A stretch of 64,000 nucleotides of DNA, taken from positions 434,001-498,000 of the forward strand of contig NZ_JAMGSI010000002.1 in NCBI RefSeq assembly GCF_023516715.1. The letters run 5' to 3'. The DNA comes from Akkermansia massiliensis (lineage in GTDB: Bacteria; Verrucomicrobiota; Verrucomicrobiia; Verrucomicrobiales; Akkermansiaceae). Numbering within the stretch: the first letter of the stretch is position 1; the number at the start of each line of letters is the position of its first letter. The notes under the pieces were generated by a model. The model had not been told where the DNA came from, ran no database searches, and saw only the letters and a list, made by a program, of their open reading frames with translations. Shown piece after piece: positions 24,700-33,045 of the stretch. The position numbers and the translations under genes were made by a program.

Positions 24700-25119
24700 A
24701 TGAAAAAAATAATAAAATACGTATCCCTCATTATCTTATCTATTTTTACAATATATATCATTAATTTTATCTATATTTTTTTTCATATAAAGCATGGATT
24801 GAATAATTTAGAAAGCGAAACATATATTAAAAATCTGGAAATCATTTCATATAAACCAAGCAATGGAATTGATGATAATTTTTATATTTATGAAAAGGAA
24901 AGCCTCATTCCAACATTTATTCCGCAAGATATTATCCTCATCAAAAGAAAAGGTGATAAGGTCCAAATATGGTATGGGGGGCGTTTGTCCAAATTCCCCG
25001 AATGGTTTCAAATAAATATTGATGCAGCATATGAAGAGAAAAAATGTCATCCATCCACGGACATTAGTTCATATATAGAAAACACATTGTCCCGAGAGGG
25101 ATTTCTTAAATTAAATTAA
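24700..25119 (+). CDS. Candidate immunity protein for RHS tip 3, membrane-anchored
   Basis: This 139-residue protein has an N-terminal hydrophobic anchor (residues 6-28, YVSLIILSIFTIYIINFIYI) and a soluble C-terminal part. It begins 5 bases after the stop of cassette 3. It is homologous to the protein at 18824-19264, which follows the related tip 1 (shared IY.K..L.P, D.I..K and I..G.RL positions). The membrane anchor with an external domain suggests that the toxin is met outside the cytoplasm, as expected for an immunity protein acting in the periplasm. Function is inferred from position and parallel homology only. Confidence 0.65.
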   Translation: MKKIIKYVSLIILSIFTIYIINFIYIFFHIKHGLNNLESETYIKNLEIISYKPSNGIDDNFYIYEKESLIPTFIPQDIILIKRKGDKVQIWYGGRLSKFPEWFQINIDAAYEEKKCHPSTDISSYIENTLSREGFLKLN

Positions 25120-25233
25120 AACAATGAATTTTCATATTTATTAAGGGAACTAGCTTAAGCTACTTGATGCTAAGAAAAACCATTGGGAACCTAAAATTAT
25201 CGACAGTGATAATTACCCCATGCCCCCCTTGCC

Positions 25234-25836
25234 ATGAATCCGATCAAATTCCTCCTTATTCCCGTGGCCTTGTTTTTATGGCTGGGATGTTTCATTGTGG
25301 CCGAAGATACCGCACTACCTGATAAGTGGACAACCTTTGGTGAAGGCGAAGAACGGGAACGTTTTTCTAACTGCTTTGTCATTAGTTACCCAGACAGCTT
25401 TATCATTGATCCTGCCAGTGGAATTTCGTTTAGTCCCACTATAGGGAGAGATGCTCCTATTCCGGAAGAAAACTTGCATACCCTTATATTACACAATGAA
25501 AAAAAATCATTAGAAGTCAGGGCTTCAACCTACGGGTTTTTAACTAAGGAGTTTTATGTCCCGCGTGGTTTTGAGTCTCCAAGGGAAGTCATACTGACTG
25601 ACTTTTTCAGGAATGCATTGACTACCAAAATTATCAGAACACAGTATTACGATTTGTTCTACAGTGAAACAGACAAGGAAGTATTCGCACTTTACCTGAA
25701 TCGAATTAAAGGCTGGAATGCAAATTACCAAACACTTCTGTTTTTGTTTAAAAATGGTACCACATTTAAAGATCATGCGAAAATGGTGGAGAAAATTATG
25801 AAAAAATTTGTTCCAAGTTTCGCACGTCAAGATTAG
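25234..25836 (+). CDS. Exported protein of unknown function next to the RHS array
   Basis: This 200-residue protein has a hydrophobic N-terminus ending in LWLGCFIVAEDTA. That could be a signal peptide or an atypical lipoprotein signal (the -3 residue is Trp, so the lipobox is poor). The mature part (FVISYPDSFIIDP, YYDLFYSETDKEVFALYLNRI, KNGTTFKDHAKMVEKIMKKF) loosely resembles small alpha/beta domains of the PsbP/DUF1795 type, but I do not assign it. It follows the tip-3 partner by 114 bases in the same orientation, with intermediate base composition, and might be an additional immunity or effector-associated gene. Confidence 0.55.
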   Translation: MNPIKFLLIPVALFLWLGCFIVAEDTALPDKWTTFGEGEERERFSNCFVISYPDSFIIDPASGISFSPTIGRDAPIPEENLHTLILHNEKKSLEVRASTYGFLTKEFYVPRGFESPREVILTDFFRNALTTKIIRTQYYDLFYSETDKEVFALYLNRIKGWNANYQTLLFLFKNGTTFKDHAKMVEKIMKKFVPSFARQD

Positions 25837-26357
25837 TTCGTATGATATCGAAAAGTCATTTGCCCTTATAAATAGAAAAGAGAAGAGCAAAAGTGTGCCT
25901 TACGTTATTCGGATTTCCTAACTATCATTTTGCCTTTTAAATAATAATGTAATATATAGCACCGAAAGTGGATTTTAATTTAATTGTTTTCTATAATTTT
26001 TAATTGATCAATTAACATATAATATACGCCAATTTCGATAATTCCAGAAGAAATATCCTAATATAGAAGAATATTATATTAAGCATAAATTATTTCTAGA
26101 GACATATTTTGAATAAAGCTCCCTGAAATTTAAATCTTTGAATCATTGATTTAAAAAATAGATTGTTCTCTTTCTCTAATCTATGCCTGCATCAATGGCA
26201 AAGGGAATACATCAATGATGATTTATATGATTCAATTGTTCCACATAAAAACCTGTTGACTTTTCCATTACCAGAATGAGAGAATTCTCCCAGTACAGAG
26301 ACATTAGAAACGGAATGAGACTTCAAGTCTCCCAGGCCACAAGCTGTGAGAGGTGTA
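25837..26357. other. AT-rich non-coding stretch closing the RHS locus
   Basis: These 521 bp are much more AT-rich than the flanking housekeeping genes. No frame longer than a few dozen codons looks real. I found no terminal inverted repeats, transposase fragments or RHS core remnants by eye. It marks the right boundary of the accessory region; the adenosyltransferase gene ends at 26358 on the other strand. Confidence 0.5.
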
Positions 26358-26921
26358 TTATTCCTGATTTCTCTCTTTTTCTTTTACGTCCAGAGCCTCA
26401 AAGCGGGCCAGAACCCAGCAAAGATCGGAAAGGCGGTTCAGGAAGAGGGCCGTGTTCACGTTGCTCAAGGCATTGTCCAGCCTCAGTGCCACTACCCGGC
26501 GTTCCGCGCGGCGGCAGACGGACCGGGCCAGGTCCAGATAGGCGGAACCCAGTGACCCCTCCTTGCCGGGGCGCGCCCACCCCTTGAAGCGGATGTCGCA
26601 TTCCTTCTCCAGCAGATGGGCCTGTTCCTCCAGCCATGCTACGTCCTCCGCCGTAATGCGGGCATAACCCTTGGCGTCATACTTGGGCAAATCCTCCTCC
26701 AGCGTAGCCAGTTCCCCCATGGCCCCCACCAGGCGCGCCTGAACGCCGTCCAGCATTTCCACCGTCCGGGGGCTTACTCCGGAATGGCGCACTACGCCAA
26801 TCAGGGAATTCAATTCATCCACCGTTCCGTAAGCTTCAATGCGCGGGGCCGTCTTGGGGCTCCGTTTGCCGAACATCAGGTCCGTTTCTCCGCTGTCTCC
26901 ACGCTTGGTGATCACGCTCAT
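26358..26921 (-). CDS. Cob(I)alamin adenosyltransferase, PduO type
   Basis: This 187-residue cytoplasmic enzyme transfers the 5'-deoxyadenosyl group of ATP to cob(I)alamin, making adenosylcobalamin. The N-terminus MSVITKRGDSGETDLMFGKR holds the TxxGDxGxT-type ATP-binding loop of PduO/MMAB enzymes. EAYGTVDELNSLIG and the C-terminal RRAERRVVAL and LNRLSDLCWVLAR helices complete the fold, with the conserved Arg-rich helix that binds ATP and cobalamin. The frame continues 24 codons upstream, but the start at 26921 fits the family N-terminus. It fits an organism that salvages corrinoids. Confidence 0.9.
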   Translation of the reverse strand: MSVITKRGDSGETDLMFGKRSPKTAPRIEAYGTVDELNSLIGVVRHSGVSPRTVEMLDGVQARLVGAMGELATLEEDLPKYDAKGYARITAEDVAWLEEQAHLLEKECDIRFKGWARPGKEGSLGSAYLDLARSVCRRAERRVVALRLDNALSNVNTALFLNRLSDLCWVLARFEALDVKEKERNQE

Positions 26922-27165
26922 ACCCTGTACCCTACCATGCCTGCGCGGCCCTGCACGCAAAAAAGAAGGCATCCCACCTCGCCAACGGCGCAAATTCGAT
27001 GTTCCGGACAGCCGTCCATCCGCTGGCCCTGTTCCCAGTACCCAATCACCCGGGGATTTTGTCCATTGTGGTTAAAATATCTTGTGCCATTCCTTTCCAG
27101 GGCAGGAACTGCGCCATGACACGTCAACCGTTTGAAACTTTTTCCGATGGCTGTACAACCCCTGC

Positions 27166-28398
27166 ATGACCCGGACCAGAGATGAATTGGCAGCGGAAAC
27201 CGCACCGCCCGTCAAAGTGCCTCTCTGGACGCGGGGCTACGTCCTGGCCTGCTGCGCCAACCTGATGATGGGGCTGGCCTTCTTCGAACTGGTGCCCGTT
27301 CTCCCGCTGTACCTGACGGGGCAGTTGCAGGTTTCCTCCGGCTGGCTGGGCTGGATCATGTCCATTTACGTGCTGGCCGCCATCATTTCCCGCCCCTGGT
27401 TCGCGCACCGGGTGGATACCGGGGACCGCAAGAAGATTTACATCACGGTTTATATCCTGCTGGCCCTGTCCTTTTCAGGGTATGCCGTGGCCGCCACCGC
27501 CCTGGCGTTTTTCCTGACGCGCTTCGTGCAGGGCTTGATCTGGGGCGGCATGACCACCTCCGGTCCGACGATGGCCGTGGATATCATCCCCCCTTCCCGC
27601 CGCGGGGAGGGCCTGGGCTTTTTCGGCATGACGATGACGCTGGGCATGTGCCTGGGACCCGTCATCGGCCTCCAGGTATACCAGCAGTACGGTTTTTACG
27701 TGATTACGTGGAGCTCCCTGGTCCTGTGCCTGGCTGGGGCGGGCATCGCCTCCCTCATCCGCGCCCCCAGGCGCCCCGTTCAGGAGTCCGTGCATGAAAC
27801 GCCCAAAAAGGTGCTGGACCGCCTGGTGCTGCGCGTGGGCATTCCACTGGCGGTGAATGTGATGATCGCCTCTTTCTCCTACGGCGTTGTGGCCGTGTAT
27901 TCCGCCCTGTACGGGAAAATGTACGGTTTCAAGTATGCCGGGCTGTTTTATGCGCTGATGGGGCTGGGCATGCTGGTCTCCCGGTTCATGGTGGGCCGGC
28001 AGATCGACCGCGGGCGCGTGGCGGAACTTTCCGTCATCTCGCTGGGCATCCTGACTGTCAGCTTCGGCGCGCTGGCGTTTGCGCCGCTGGAATGGGTCTA
28101 TTATACCTCCGCCATCCTCATCGGCTTCGGCTTCGGCATCTTCATCCCCACCTTCCAGACCATGAAGCTGAACATGGCGGACCGCGGCCACCGGGGCGCC
28201 GTCAATTCCACGTTTTTCACGGCTTTTGACATCGGGGTGGGCACGGGCATGTTTTTCGGGGGCAAGATTTACGCTTACCTGAACCTGAACTGGGCCTTCG
28301 GCGCAGGCGCGCTACTGAATCTGCTGGCGATCGTGTACTTCTACCGCATTTCCCTGGACCACTACCGGAAGAACAAGCTTGGCGTGGATTCGGATTGA
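27166..28398 (+). CDS. Major facilitator superfamily transporter
   Basis: This 410-residue inner-membrane protein has about 12 hydrophobic segments in two halves of six. The second to third helix loop reads HRVDTGDRKKI, a variant of the MFS GxxxDrxGRrk motif, and a LGMCLGPVIG segment resembles the antiporter motif C region. A basic cytoplasmic loop (RAPRRPVQESVHETPKK) separates the halves. The substrate cannot be told from sequence; the architecture resembles drug/proton antiporters. It is convergent with the LysR gene, with only 11 bases between the two stop codons. Confidence 0.85.
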   Translation: MTRTRDELAAETAPPVKVPLWTRGYVLACCANLMMGLAFFELVPVLPLYLTGQLQVSSGWLGWIMSIYVLAAIISRPWFAHRVDTGDRKKIYITVYILLALSFSGYAVAATALAFFLTRFVQGLIWGGMTTSGPTMAVDIIPPSRRGEGLGFFGMTMTLGMCLGPVIGLQVYQQYGFYVITWSSLVLCLAGAGIASLIRAPRRPVQESVHETPKKVLDRLVLRVGIPLAVNVMIASFSYGVVAVYSALYGKMYGFKYAGLFYALMGLGMLVSRFMVGRQIDRGRVAELSVISLGILTVSFGALAFAPLEWVYYTSAILIGFGFGIFIPTFQTMKLNMADRGHRGAVNSTFFTAFDIGVGTGMFFGGKIYAYLNLNWAFGAGALLNLLAIVYFYRISLDHYRKNKLGVDSD

Positions 28399-28409
28399 TT
28401 TCTCTTCTG

Positions 28410-29327
28410 CTATTCCCGTTCCGGAGCGGAAAAAACGTCAATCACGCGCCGGGCGGAAGGCCTCACGCGCAGCAGGCGGGGATTCCAGGCCAGGGAAATA
28501 CTGCGGGACAGCCTGTCCAGCGCAGGATGGGTGACCTTGACGAATCCCCCGCCCAGCTCCGCCTCCGCCATGCAGGGGAGAACCGCCATGAACGCCCCGC
28601 TTTTCAGCATGCGCGCCGCAAAGGGAAAGGACTGCGTTTCACACTGCACCCGCAGCCTGATGCCGAATTCCGCGCAATTCCGTTTCAGCGAGGCATGGAA
28701 GCCGGAACCGCTCCCCAGCGTAGCCAGGGGGAACATGCCCAGCAGGCGTGAAAAATCCTCCTCCCTTCCCCGCACCTTTTTTCCGGCCAGGGCCGCGGGC
28801 ACGTACAGCGCATAATCCATGGAGCAGATGGCCCGGCTTTCCAGCCCTTCCGCCGCCAGCGCGCTGGTGCGCACGATGCCGAAGTCCACATCCATGTTCT
28901 GAAGCTTGAGGGGAATTTCACTGTTGCGGATGTTCTCCAGTGCAAAGAGCCACGGCAGGCCGCGCTGCTGGATGTCCGCAAGCACGGGAGCAACCACCCA
29001 CGCGTGGAGGCTGTCTCCGGCGCCGATGGTGAACCGGTAGGGCAGGTTCCGGCTCCGGCTTTTGAAATCGTCCAGCAGGCACAGGCTTTCGCTGGCCAGG
29101 CGCACCAGTTCCCATCCGGACCTGGTAAGCGCCAGCACTTTCCCGCGGCGGGCCGCCAGCTCCACGCCGAAGAATTCCTCCAGTTCCTTGATCTGGCGGG
29201 AATACAGGCTTTGCCGTGCGCTGTCCCCGCGCGCGGCGGCGGCAATGCTCCCCGCCTTGGCCACTTCTATCAGGGTTTTCAGGCGGTCCAGGGACAGCCC
29301 CCGTTCTGCGAAAAGGTGCTCAAACAT
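28410..29327 (-). CDS. LysR-family transcriptional regulator
   Basis: A 305-residue DNA-binding regulator. Residues ~12-70 form the winged helix-turn-helix (LKTLIEVAKAGSIAAAARGDSARQSLYSRQIKELEEFFGVEL), followed by a linker helix and a two-lobe periplasmic-binding-like effector domain (about residues 95-295). It is divergent from the RtcB-like gene, and the 129-bp space between them contains a perfect palindrome of LysR T-N11-A type (29354-29368). It therefore probably controls its own gene and may control rtcB. The HTH is slightly unusual in having RGDSARQSLYSRQI, where family members usually have a Pro/Ser-rich turn. Confidence 0.88.
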   Translation of the reverse strand: MFEHLFAERGLSLDRLKTLIEVAKAGSIAAAARGDSARQSLYSRQIKELEEFFGVELAARRGKVLALTRSGWELVRLASESLCLLDDFKSRSRNLPYRFTIGAGDSLHAWVVAPVLADIQQRGLPWLFALENIRNSEIPLKLQNMDVDFGIVRTSALAAEGLESRAICSMDYALYVPAALAGKKVRGREEDFSRLLGMFPLATLGSGSGFHASLKRNCAEFGIRLRVQCETQSFPFAARMLKSGAFMAVLPCMAEAELGGGFVKVTHPALDRLSRSISLAWNPRLLRVRPSARRVIDVFSAPERE

Positions 29328-29353
29328 AACTTTAAAGTCATATTATATGAATA

Positions 29354-29368
29354 CTTGCATAATGCAAG
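29354..29368. promoter_or_regulatory. LysR-type operator palindrome
   Basis: CTTGCATAATGCAAG is a perfect 7+1+7 palindrome containing the T-N11-A spacing expected of LysR-type regulator boxes. It lies 27 bases upstream of the LysR start and 88 bases upstream of the rtcB start. On the minus strand the TTGCAT half overlaps a possible -35 element, with a TAATAT-like -10 about 16 bases further on, which would fit autoregulation. Confidence 0.6.
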
Positions 29369-29456
29369 AGTCAGTAAATGCGCTATGGTAACGGAGTCAC
29401 AGGGCGCAGCGCCGCTTTCCGCGGCCCCCGCCCTTCAACCAAAAGAAAATAAAACC

Positions 29457-30572
29457 ATGATCACCATCGACGGAAAATACACGGAAGCCCGCGTGTTCAC
29501 GGATGAACTGGAAGACCTGGCCCGCACCCAGATCAGGGACGTCTGCAACCACCCCGCCTTTGAAGGAAGCCGGGTGCGCATCATGCCGGACGTGCATGCC
29601 GGAGCCGGCTGCGTCATCGGCTTCACCGCTGAACTGAAAACGGACAAGGTGATTCCCAACCTGATCGGCGTGGACATCGGCTGCGGAGTGCTTACGGCCA
29701 GGCTGGCCGGTCTGCCGGATTTCTCCCGGTTTGACGAACGCCTGCGCGAACGCGTCCCGTTCGGCTGGAACACCCGTTCCGCCGTCCACCAGGCCCTGCT
29801 GGATGATCCGGAACTGGATGATGAAATCTCCCGCATCTGCGTGGATGTGCTGAGAACGGAGAAAGACAGGCACCGCCGTTCCGTGGGGTCCCTGGGCGGC
29901 GGCAACCACTTCATTGAAATAGCACAGGGAACGGAAGACGCCTTTCTGTGCATCCACTCCGGTTCCCGCAACTTCGGCTTGAAGATTGCGGAGCGCTACC
30001 AGAAGATCGCCGTGGCCACTTGCCCGGACGCCTATCTCAAGGAACGCAAGAAAGGCCTTTGCTACCTGCAGGGAGAAGATACGCTGAACTACATGCGGGA
30101 CATGAAGGTGGCCCAGCGCTTCGCCGCCCTGAACCGCCGCGTGATGCTGCATGAGCTACTGGACGATGCCGCGGACCTGGAAATCTTCGACACCGTGCAC
30201 AACTACATTGCGGAAGACAACGTCATCCGCAAGGGGGCCGTCCGGGCCGGACTTGGAGAAAAGCTCATCGTTCCCCTGAACATGCGGGACGGCTCCGTCA
30301 TCTGCATTGGCAGGGGGAACGAGGAATTCAATTCCTCCTCCCCGCACGGCGCAGGCCGCAGCATGTCCCGCAAAAAGGCCAAAGCCAACCTTTCCCTGGA
30401 GGAATTCGAAGCTTCCATGCAGGGCATTTTCTCCACCTGCGTCTCCCGCGCTACGCTGGATGAAGCGCCGATGGCCTACAAGGATGGAGAAAGCGTGCTG
30501 GGCAACATCCATGAAACGGCGGAAATCGTGGAACGCATCAGGCCCGTGTACAACTTCAAGGCGCCCGAATAA
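29457..30572 (+). CDS. rtcB: RtcB-family RNA ligase
   Basis: This 371-residue enzyme belongs to the RtcB family, which joins 2',3'-cyclic phosphate or 3'-phosphate RNA ends to 5'-OH ends using GTP and Mn2+. Expected metal ligands are present: PDVHAGAG (His47), GVDIGCG (Asp73, Cys76), GGGNHFIE (His151) and IHSGSR (His167). The guanylylated histidine is probably His297 in SSPHGAGRSMSRKKA. It is shorter than E. coli RtcB (about 408), as in the bacterial RtcB2-like group. The ATG at 29457 is chosen because the upstream extension of the frame lacks similarity. There is no rtcA and no sigma-54 RtcR regulator nearby; a LysR gene is divergent instead. Confidence 0.9.
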   Translation: MITIDGKYTEARVFTDELEDLARTQIRDVCNHPAFEGSRVRIMPDVHAGAGCVIGFTAELKTDKVIPNLIGVDIGCGVLTARLAGLPDFSRFDERLRERVPFGWNTRSAVHQALLDDPELDDEISRICVDVLRTEKDRHRRSVGSLGGGNHFIEIAQGTEDAFLCIHSGSRNFGLKIAERYQKIAVATCPDAYLKERKKGLCYLQGEDTLNYMRDMKVAQRFAALNRRVMLHELLDDAADLEIFDTVHNYIAEDNVIRKGAVRAGLGEKLIVPLNMRDGSVICIGRGNEEFNSSSPHGAGRSMSRKKAKANLSLEEFEASMQGIFSTCVSRATLDEAPMAYKDGESVLGNIHETAEIVERIRPVYNFKAPE

Positions 30573-30593
30573 CAGGACGCCCCAACGCCCGGC

Positions 30594-30621
30594 CCCTTCC
30601 GGAAAAGATTTTCCGGAAGGG
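30594..30621. terminator. Bidirectional hairpin between rtcB and the M60 peptidase gene
   Basis: CCCTTCCGGAAAA (30594-30606) pairs perfectly with TTTTCCGGAAGGG (30609-30621), giving a stem of about 12 pairs with a tiny loop. It sits in the 74-bp gap between two convergent genes. A/T runs inside the stem rather than after it make it a plausible shared terminator. Confidence 0.6.
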
Positions 30622-30646
30622 ACTTTCGCTAATCTCCGGAACCAGG

Positions 30647-32890
30647 TCAGGAGCGCGTGGCGGAATAAATCAGCTTATAGGGTTCCGCAGTCTGAATCGG
30701 AATGGCGTACACCTTGGAGGTATCATTCCATTCCACGCCGGAAACATCAAACTTCTGGCGGTCATAATAACCCACCACCTTTCCGTTGGTCACTACGCAG
30801 AAAGCGGCCGCATTCTCCCCATTCCGCACAATAATCATGCTGTCCTTTTTGGAGGCGCTCACGGACGGGCTGAGCTTCGCGTTCTGCTTGTATTTGGTCC
30901 AATACCCGTTGAGCTGGGAACCATGCAGGTTCTGTCCCCACAAATCGACCGTTTTCCCATGCTGGTGCAGGAAAGCGATGCGGAATTTCGGCTTGGGGTA
31001 CCGCCTGGCGGCGATCCGGGCCTTGGAGGCGCGGGCCATTTCCTCCGTCATCTTGAAGCTGTAATCCCCATACTGGTTCCCTTTGTGGTCAATCGGGACG
31101 AACCAATTGAAAATTTCAAAGTCATCAGTAAAGTCCGTCCTGCTGACATTGCAGATGCGTTCATACAGGGCCAGATGAGCCTCGGAAACCTCATACGCCT
31201 GCCTGGAAAGCGGCTTGCGGCGCAATGATTCAAACAGCGCAGGATAAAATTCCGGGTTGATGCCCAGCTTATGGAAATACAGGTAGAAGGAATATTGGGC
31301 AAAACCCCACTTGGCCCAGCCGTTCAGATCATGGAACGGCAGGCCCTTTACCGCCTCTGACAGCAGGTACTTGCACGGGTTTTCCATGTCGGAGGCCAGT
31401 TCATTGCCGTTAATGGGGTTGGTCACCTGGTCCAGGATCAACTGGGCGAAGAAGTTATTGGAGCTTTCAGACATGCTGCGCCAGTTGAACGGATGCTGGT
31501 AGCAGTGGCCGACTTCATGCCCGAATCCCCAGAGGCGGTTCCCCTGAAGAACGCCGGGGGCGAGCACTTCATTTTTCAGCGTATTTCCCTGATCCCCGAC
31601 GCTGTAGCCGCAGTAATACCAGGTGGCGAACATATGGGCTCCGCCTTCTACGGAAACTCCAAGCTGCCGGTTGTTATGCGGCTGGGGATATTTGTCAAAG
31701 CCCATGATTTTCCACATGGCCCTGACGCTCTCATCCCACACCCTGACGGATTTCGTGATGGAATCCGGGCTGTAAGCCTTCAGATATTCCGTGTGAAGGA
31801 TCATCATGGAATACCGCCCCACGATGTCGAACATGCTGTGGGGGGCCTTGCCGATCATCCGCTTCCAGTCCTTGTCCGTGTGCCTCGTCACGTCAAAATA
31901 TCCGTTCACCGTCCCGCTGCCCACGGGGATGTGCACCTTCACAGGCTTCTTGGGCGTGCTGATATCGGTGTGGTACATCACATAAAGCAATCCCGAACGG
32001 TTGATTTTGATTTTGTTTACTCCTTCATTCAGGGGATAGGTGGAAGATTCGATTCCCGCCGGGGAAACGGAAGCCAGCGCAATATCCTCTCCATGGGTGG
32101 GACCCACGAATACAAGGATTTCATCTCCTTTCTCCGCAGCAATTCCGGTGGGATTGTCAAATTTGTTCAGGGCGTTGATATTTCTCACCTTGGCGGCAAA
32201 CTCCGGATGGCTGTAAGCCTTGTAGGACGCAATGCGGAATTCCTTGTCTTCATAGGCGCCGGATTTCACTTTCCGCGCAATGAGCTGCAAAAACTCCGGC
32301 AGCGCCTTGAGGTCTGCCAGAGTGCACCTGGGATTGATGGAGGAACAGCTCGTGTCTCTGAACACTTTCAGCAATTGCCGGTTGAGCGTGGATTCCGCCT
32401 TTTTGTAAAAACTGATCTCCCGTACGGTAAACGCCGGGGAAGCTCCTTCAGGGTAATCAACCTCCACTTTGATTTTCTGAACTTTCTGAAGAGGGTTTTT
32501 AAACCTGATCATTTTGGAGCCGCCTATATCAAACTTTCCAAGGTTCTTCCACGACGAGCCGGACATGGCGGACACGGAAACTTCACTGAAATTGGCTCCG
32601 GAAAAGGTGATGTAATGAATGGTGTCCGGCACTTCAAATACAAATTCCCCCTCCACATGCCGCGCTCCGGGAACATGCCAGTTGGCGGATTCCAGAGAAC
32701 CGTCCACAGCCTGCTTTACGGAATGGCCTCCTGAGTAGGGGGACTGAAGGGAAGAAGCCTCCCTTACTTGAAGCGGGATGTCCTCCGGAACGTCCAGTGA
32801 AGGATATTTTTCCGCAAGGGACAAATTCGCGGCAAACATTAAAAAAATGAAAAATAAAAAAAACGGAGATAAAATCAGCTCTCTTTTCAT
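30647..32890 (-). CDS. Secreted M60-family (enhancin-like) metallopeptidase, probable mucinase
   Basis: This 747-residue exported protein has a signal peptide (residues 1-26, ending SLAEK). An N-terminal galactose-binding/F5-8-type-C-like domain follows (about 45-165, AVDGSLESANWH, VREISFYK), then an M60-type peptidase domain. The zinc site is FGHEVGHCYQ with His458, Glu459 and His462, and Glu475 downstream (HExxH plus Glu). M60 enzymes of gut bacteria cleave mucin-type O-glycosylated proteins, and three such enzymes are characterised in Akkermansia muciniphila. Mucin as substrate here is inferred from family and likely host. There is no obvious anchor, so it is periplasmic or secreted. Confidence 0.88.
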   Translation of the reverse strand: MKRELILSPFFLFFIFLMFAANLSLAEKYPSLDVPEDIPLQVREASSLQSPYSGGHSVKQAVDGSLESANWHVPGARHVEGEFVFEVPDTIHYITFSGANFSEVSVSAMSGSSWKNLGKFDIGGSKMIRFKNPLQKVQKIKVEVDYPEGASPAFTVREISFYKKAESTLNRQLLKVFRDTSCSSINPRCTLADLKALPEFLQLIARKVKSGAYEDKEFRIASYKAYSHPEFAAKVRNINALNKFDNPTGIAAEKGDEILVFVGPTHGEDIALASVSPAGIESSTYPLNEGVNKIKINRSGLLYVMYHTDISTPKKPVKVHIPVGSGTVNGYFDVTRHTDKDWKRMIGKAPHSMFDIVGRYSMMILHTEYLKAYSPDSITKSVRVWDESVRAMWKIMGFDKYPQPHNNRQLGVSVEGGAHMFATWYYCGYSVGDQGNTLKNEVLAPGVLQGNRLWGFGHEVGHCYQHPFNWRSMSESSNNFFAQLILDQVTNPINGNELASDMENPCKYLLSEAVKGLPFHDLNGWAKWGFAQYSFYLYFHKLGINPEFYPALFESLRRKPLSRQAYEVSEAHLALYERICNVSRTDFTDDFEIFNWFVPIDHKGNQYGDYSFKMTEEMARASKARIAARRYPKPKFRIAFLHQHGKTVDLWGQNLHGSQLNGYWTKYKQNAKLSPSVSASKKDSMIIVRNGENAAAFCVVTNGKVVGYYDRQKFDVSGVEWNDTSKVYAIPIQTAEPYKLIYSATRS

Positions 32891-33045
32891 AAATAGTACT
32901 GGGCCCTGATGATACTATACATGATTTCCAGCGTGCGTTTTTCATGTTATCCCTGTGATGGCGCAAAATCCCCTGATGCAAGGACGGGATTTTTCCTCTG
33001 CTCCACGGTCCAATTCTTTCATGGACCCCCACGGAACATTATGCC

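Noticed and set aside
12194-26357. Prophage or insertion sequence as carrier of the RHS locus
   Set aside because: I found no integrase, transposase, phage structural gene, attachment-site repeats or terminal inverted repeats.
26922-27165. Possible cobalamin riboswitch upstream of the adenosyltransferase
   Set aside because: I looked for a conserved B12-box-like sequence and long structured leader and saw none.
29004-29456. N-terminal extension of RtcB
   Set aside because: It overlaps the LysR gene and the operator region; the family N-terminus begins at 29457.
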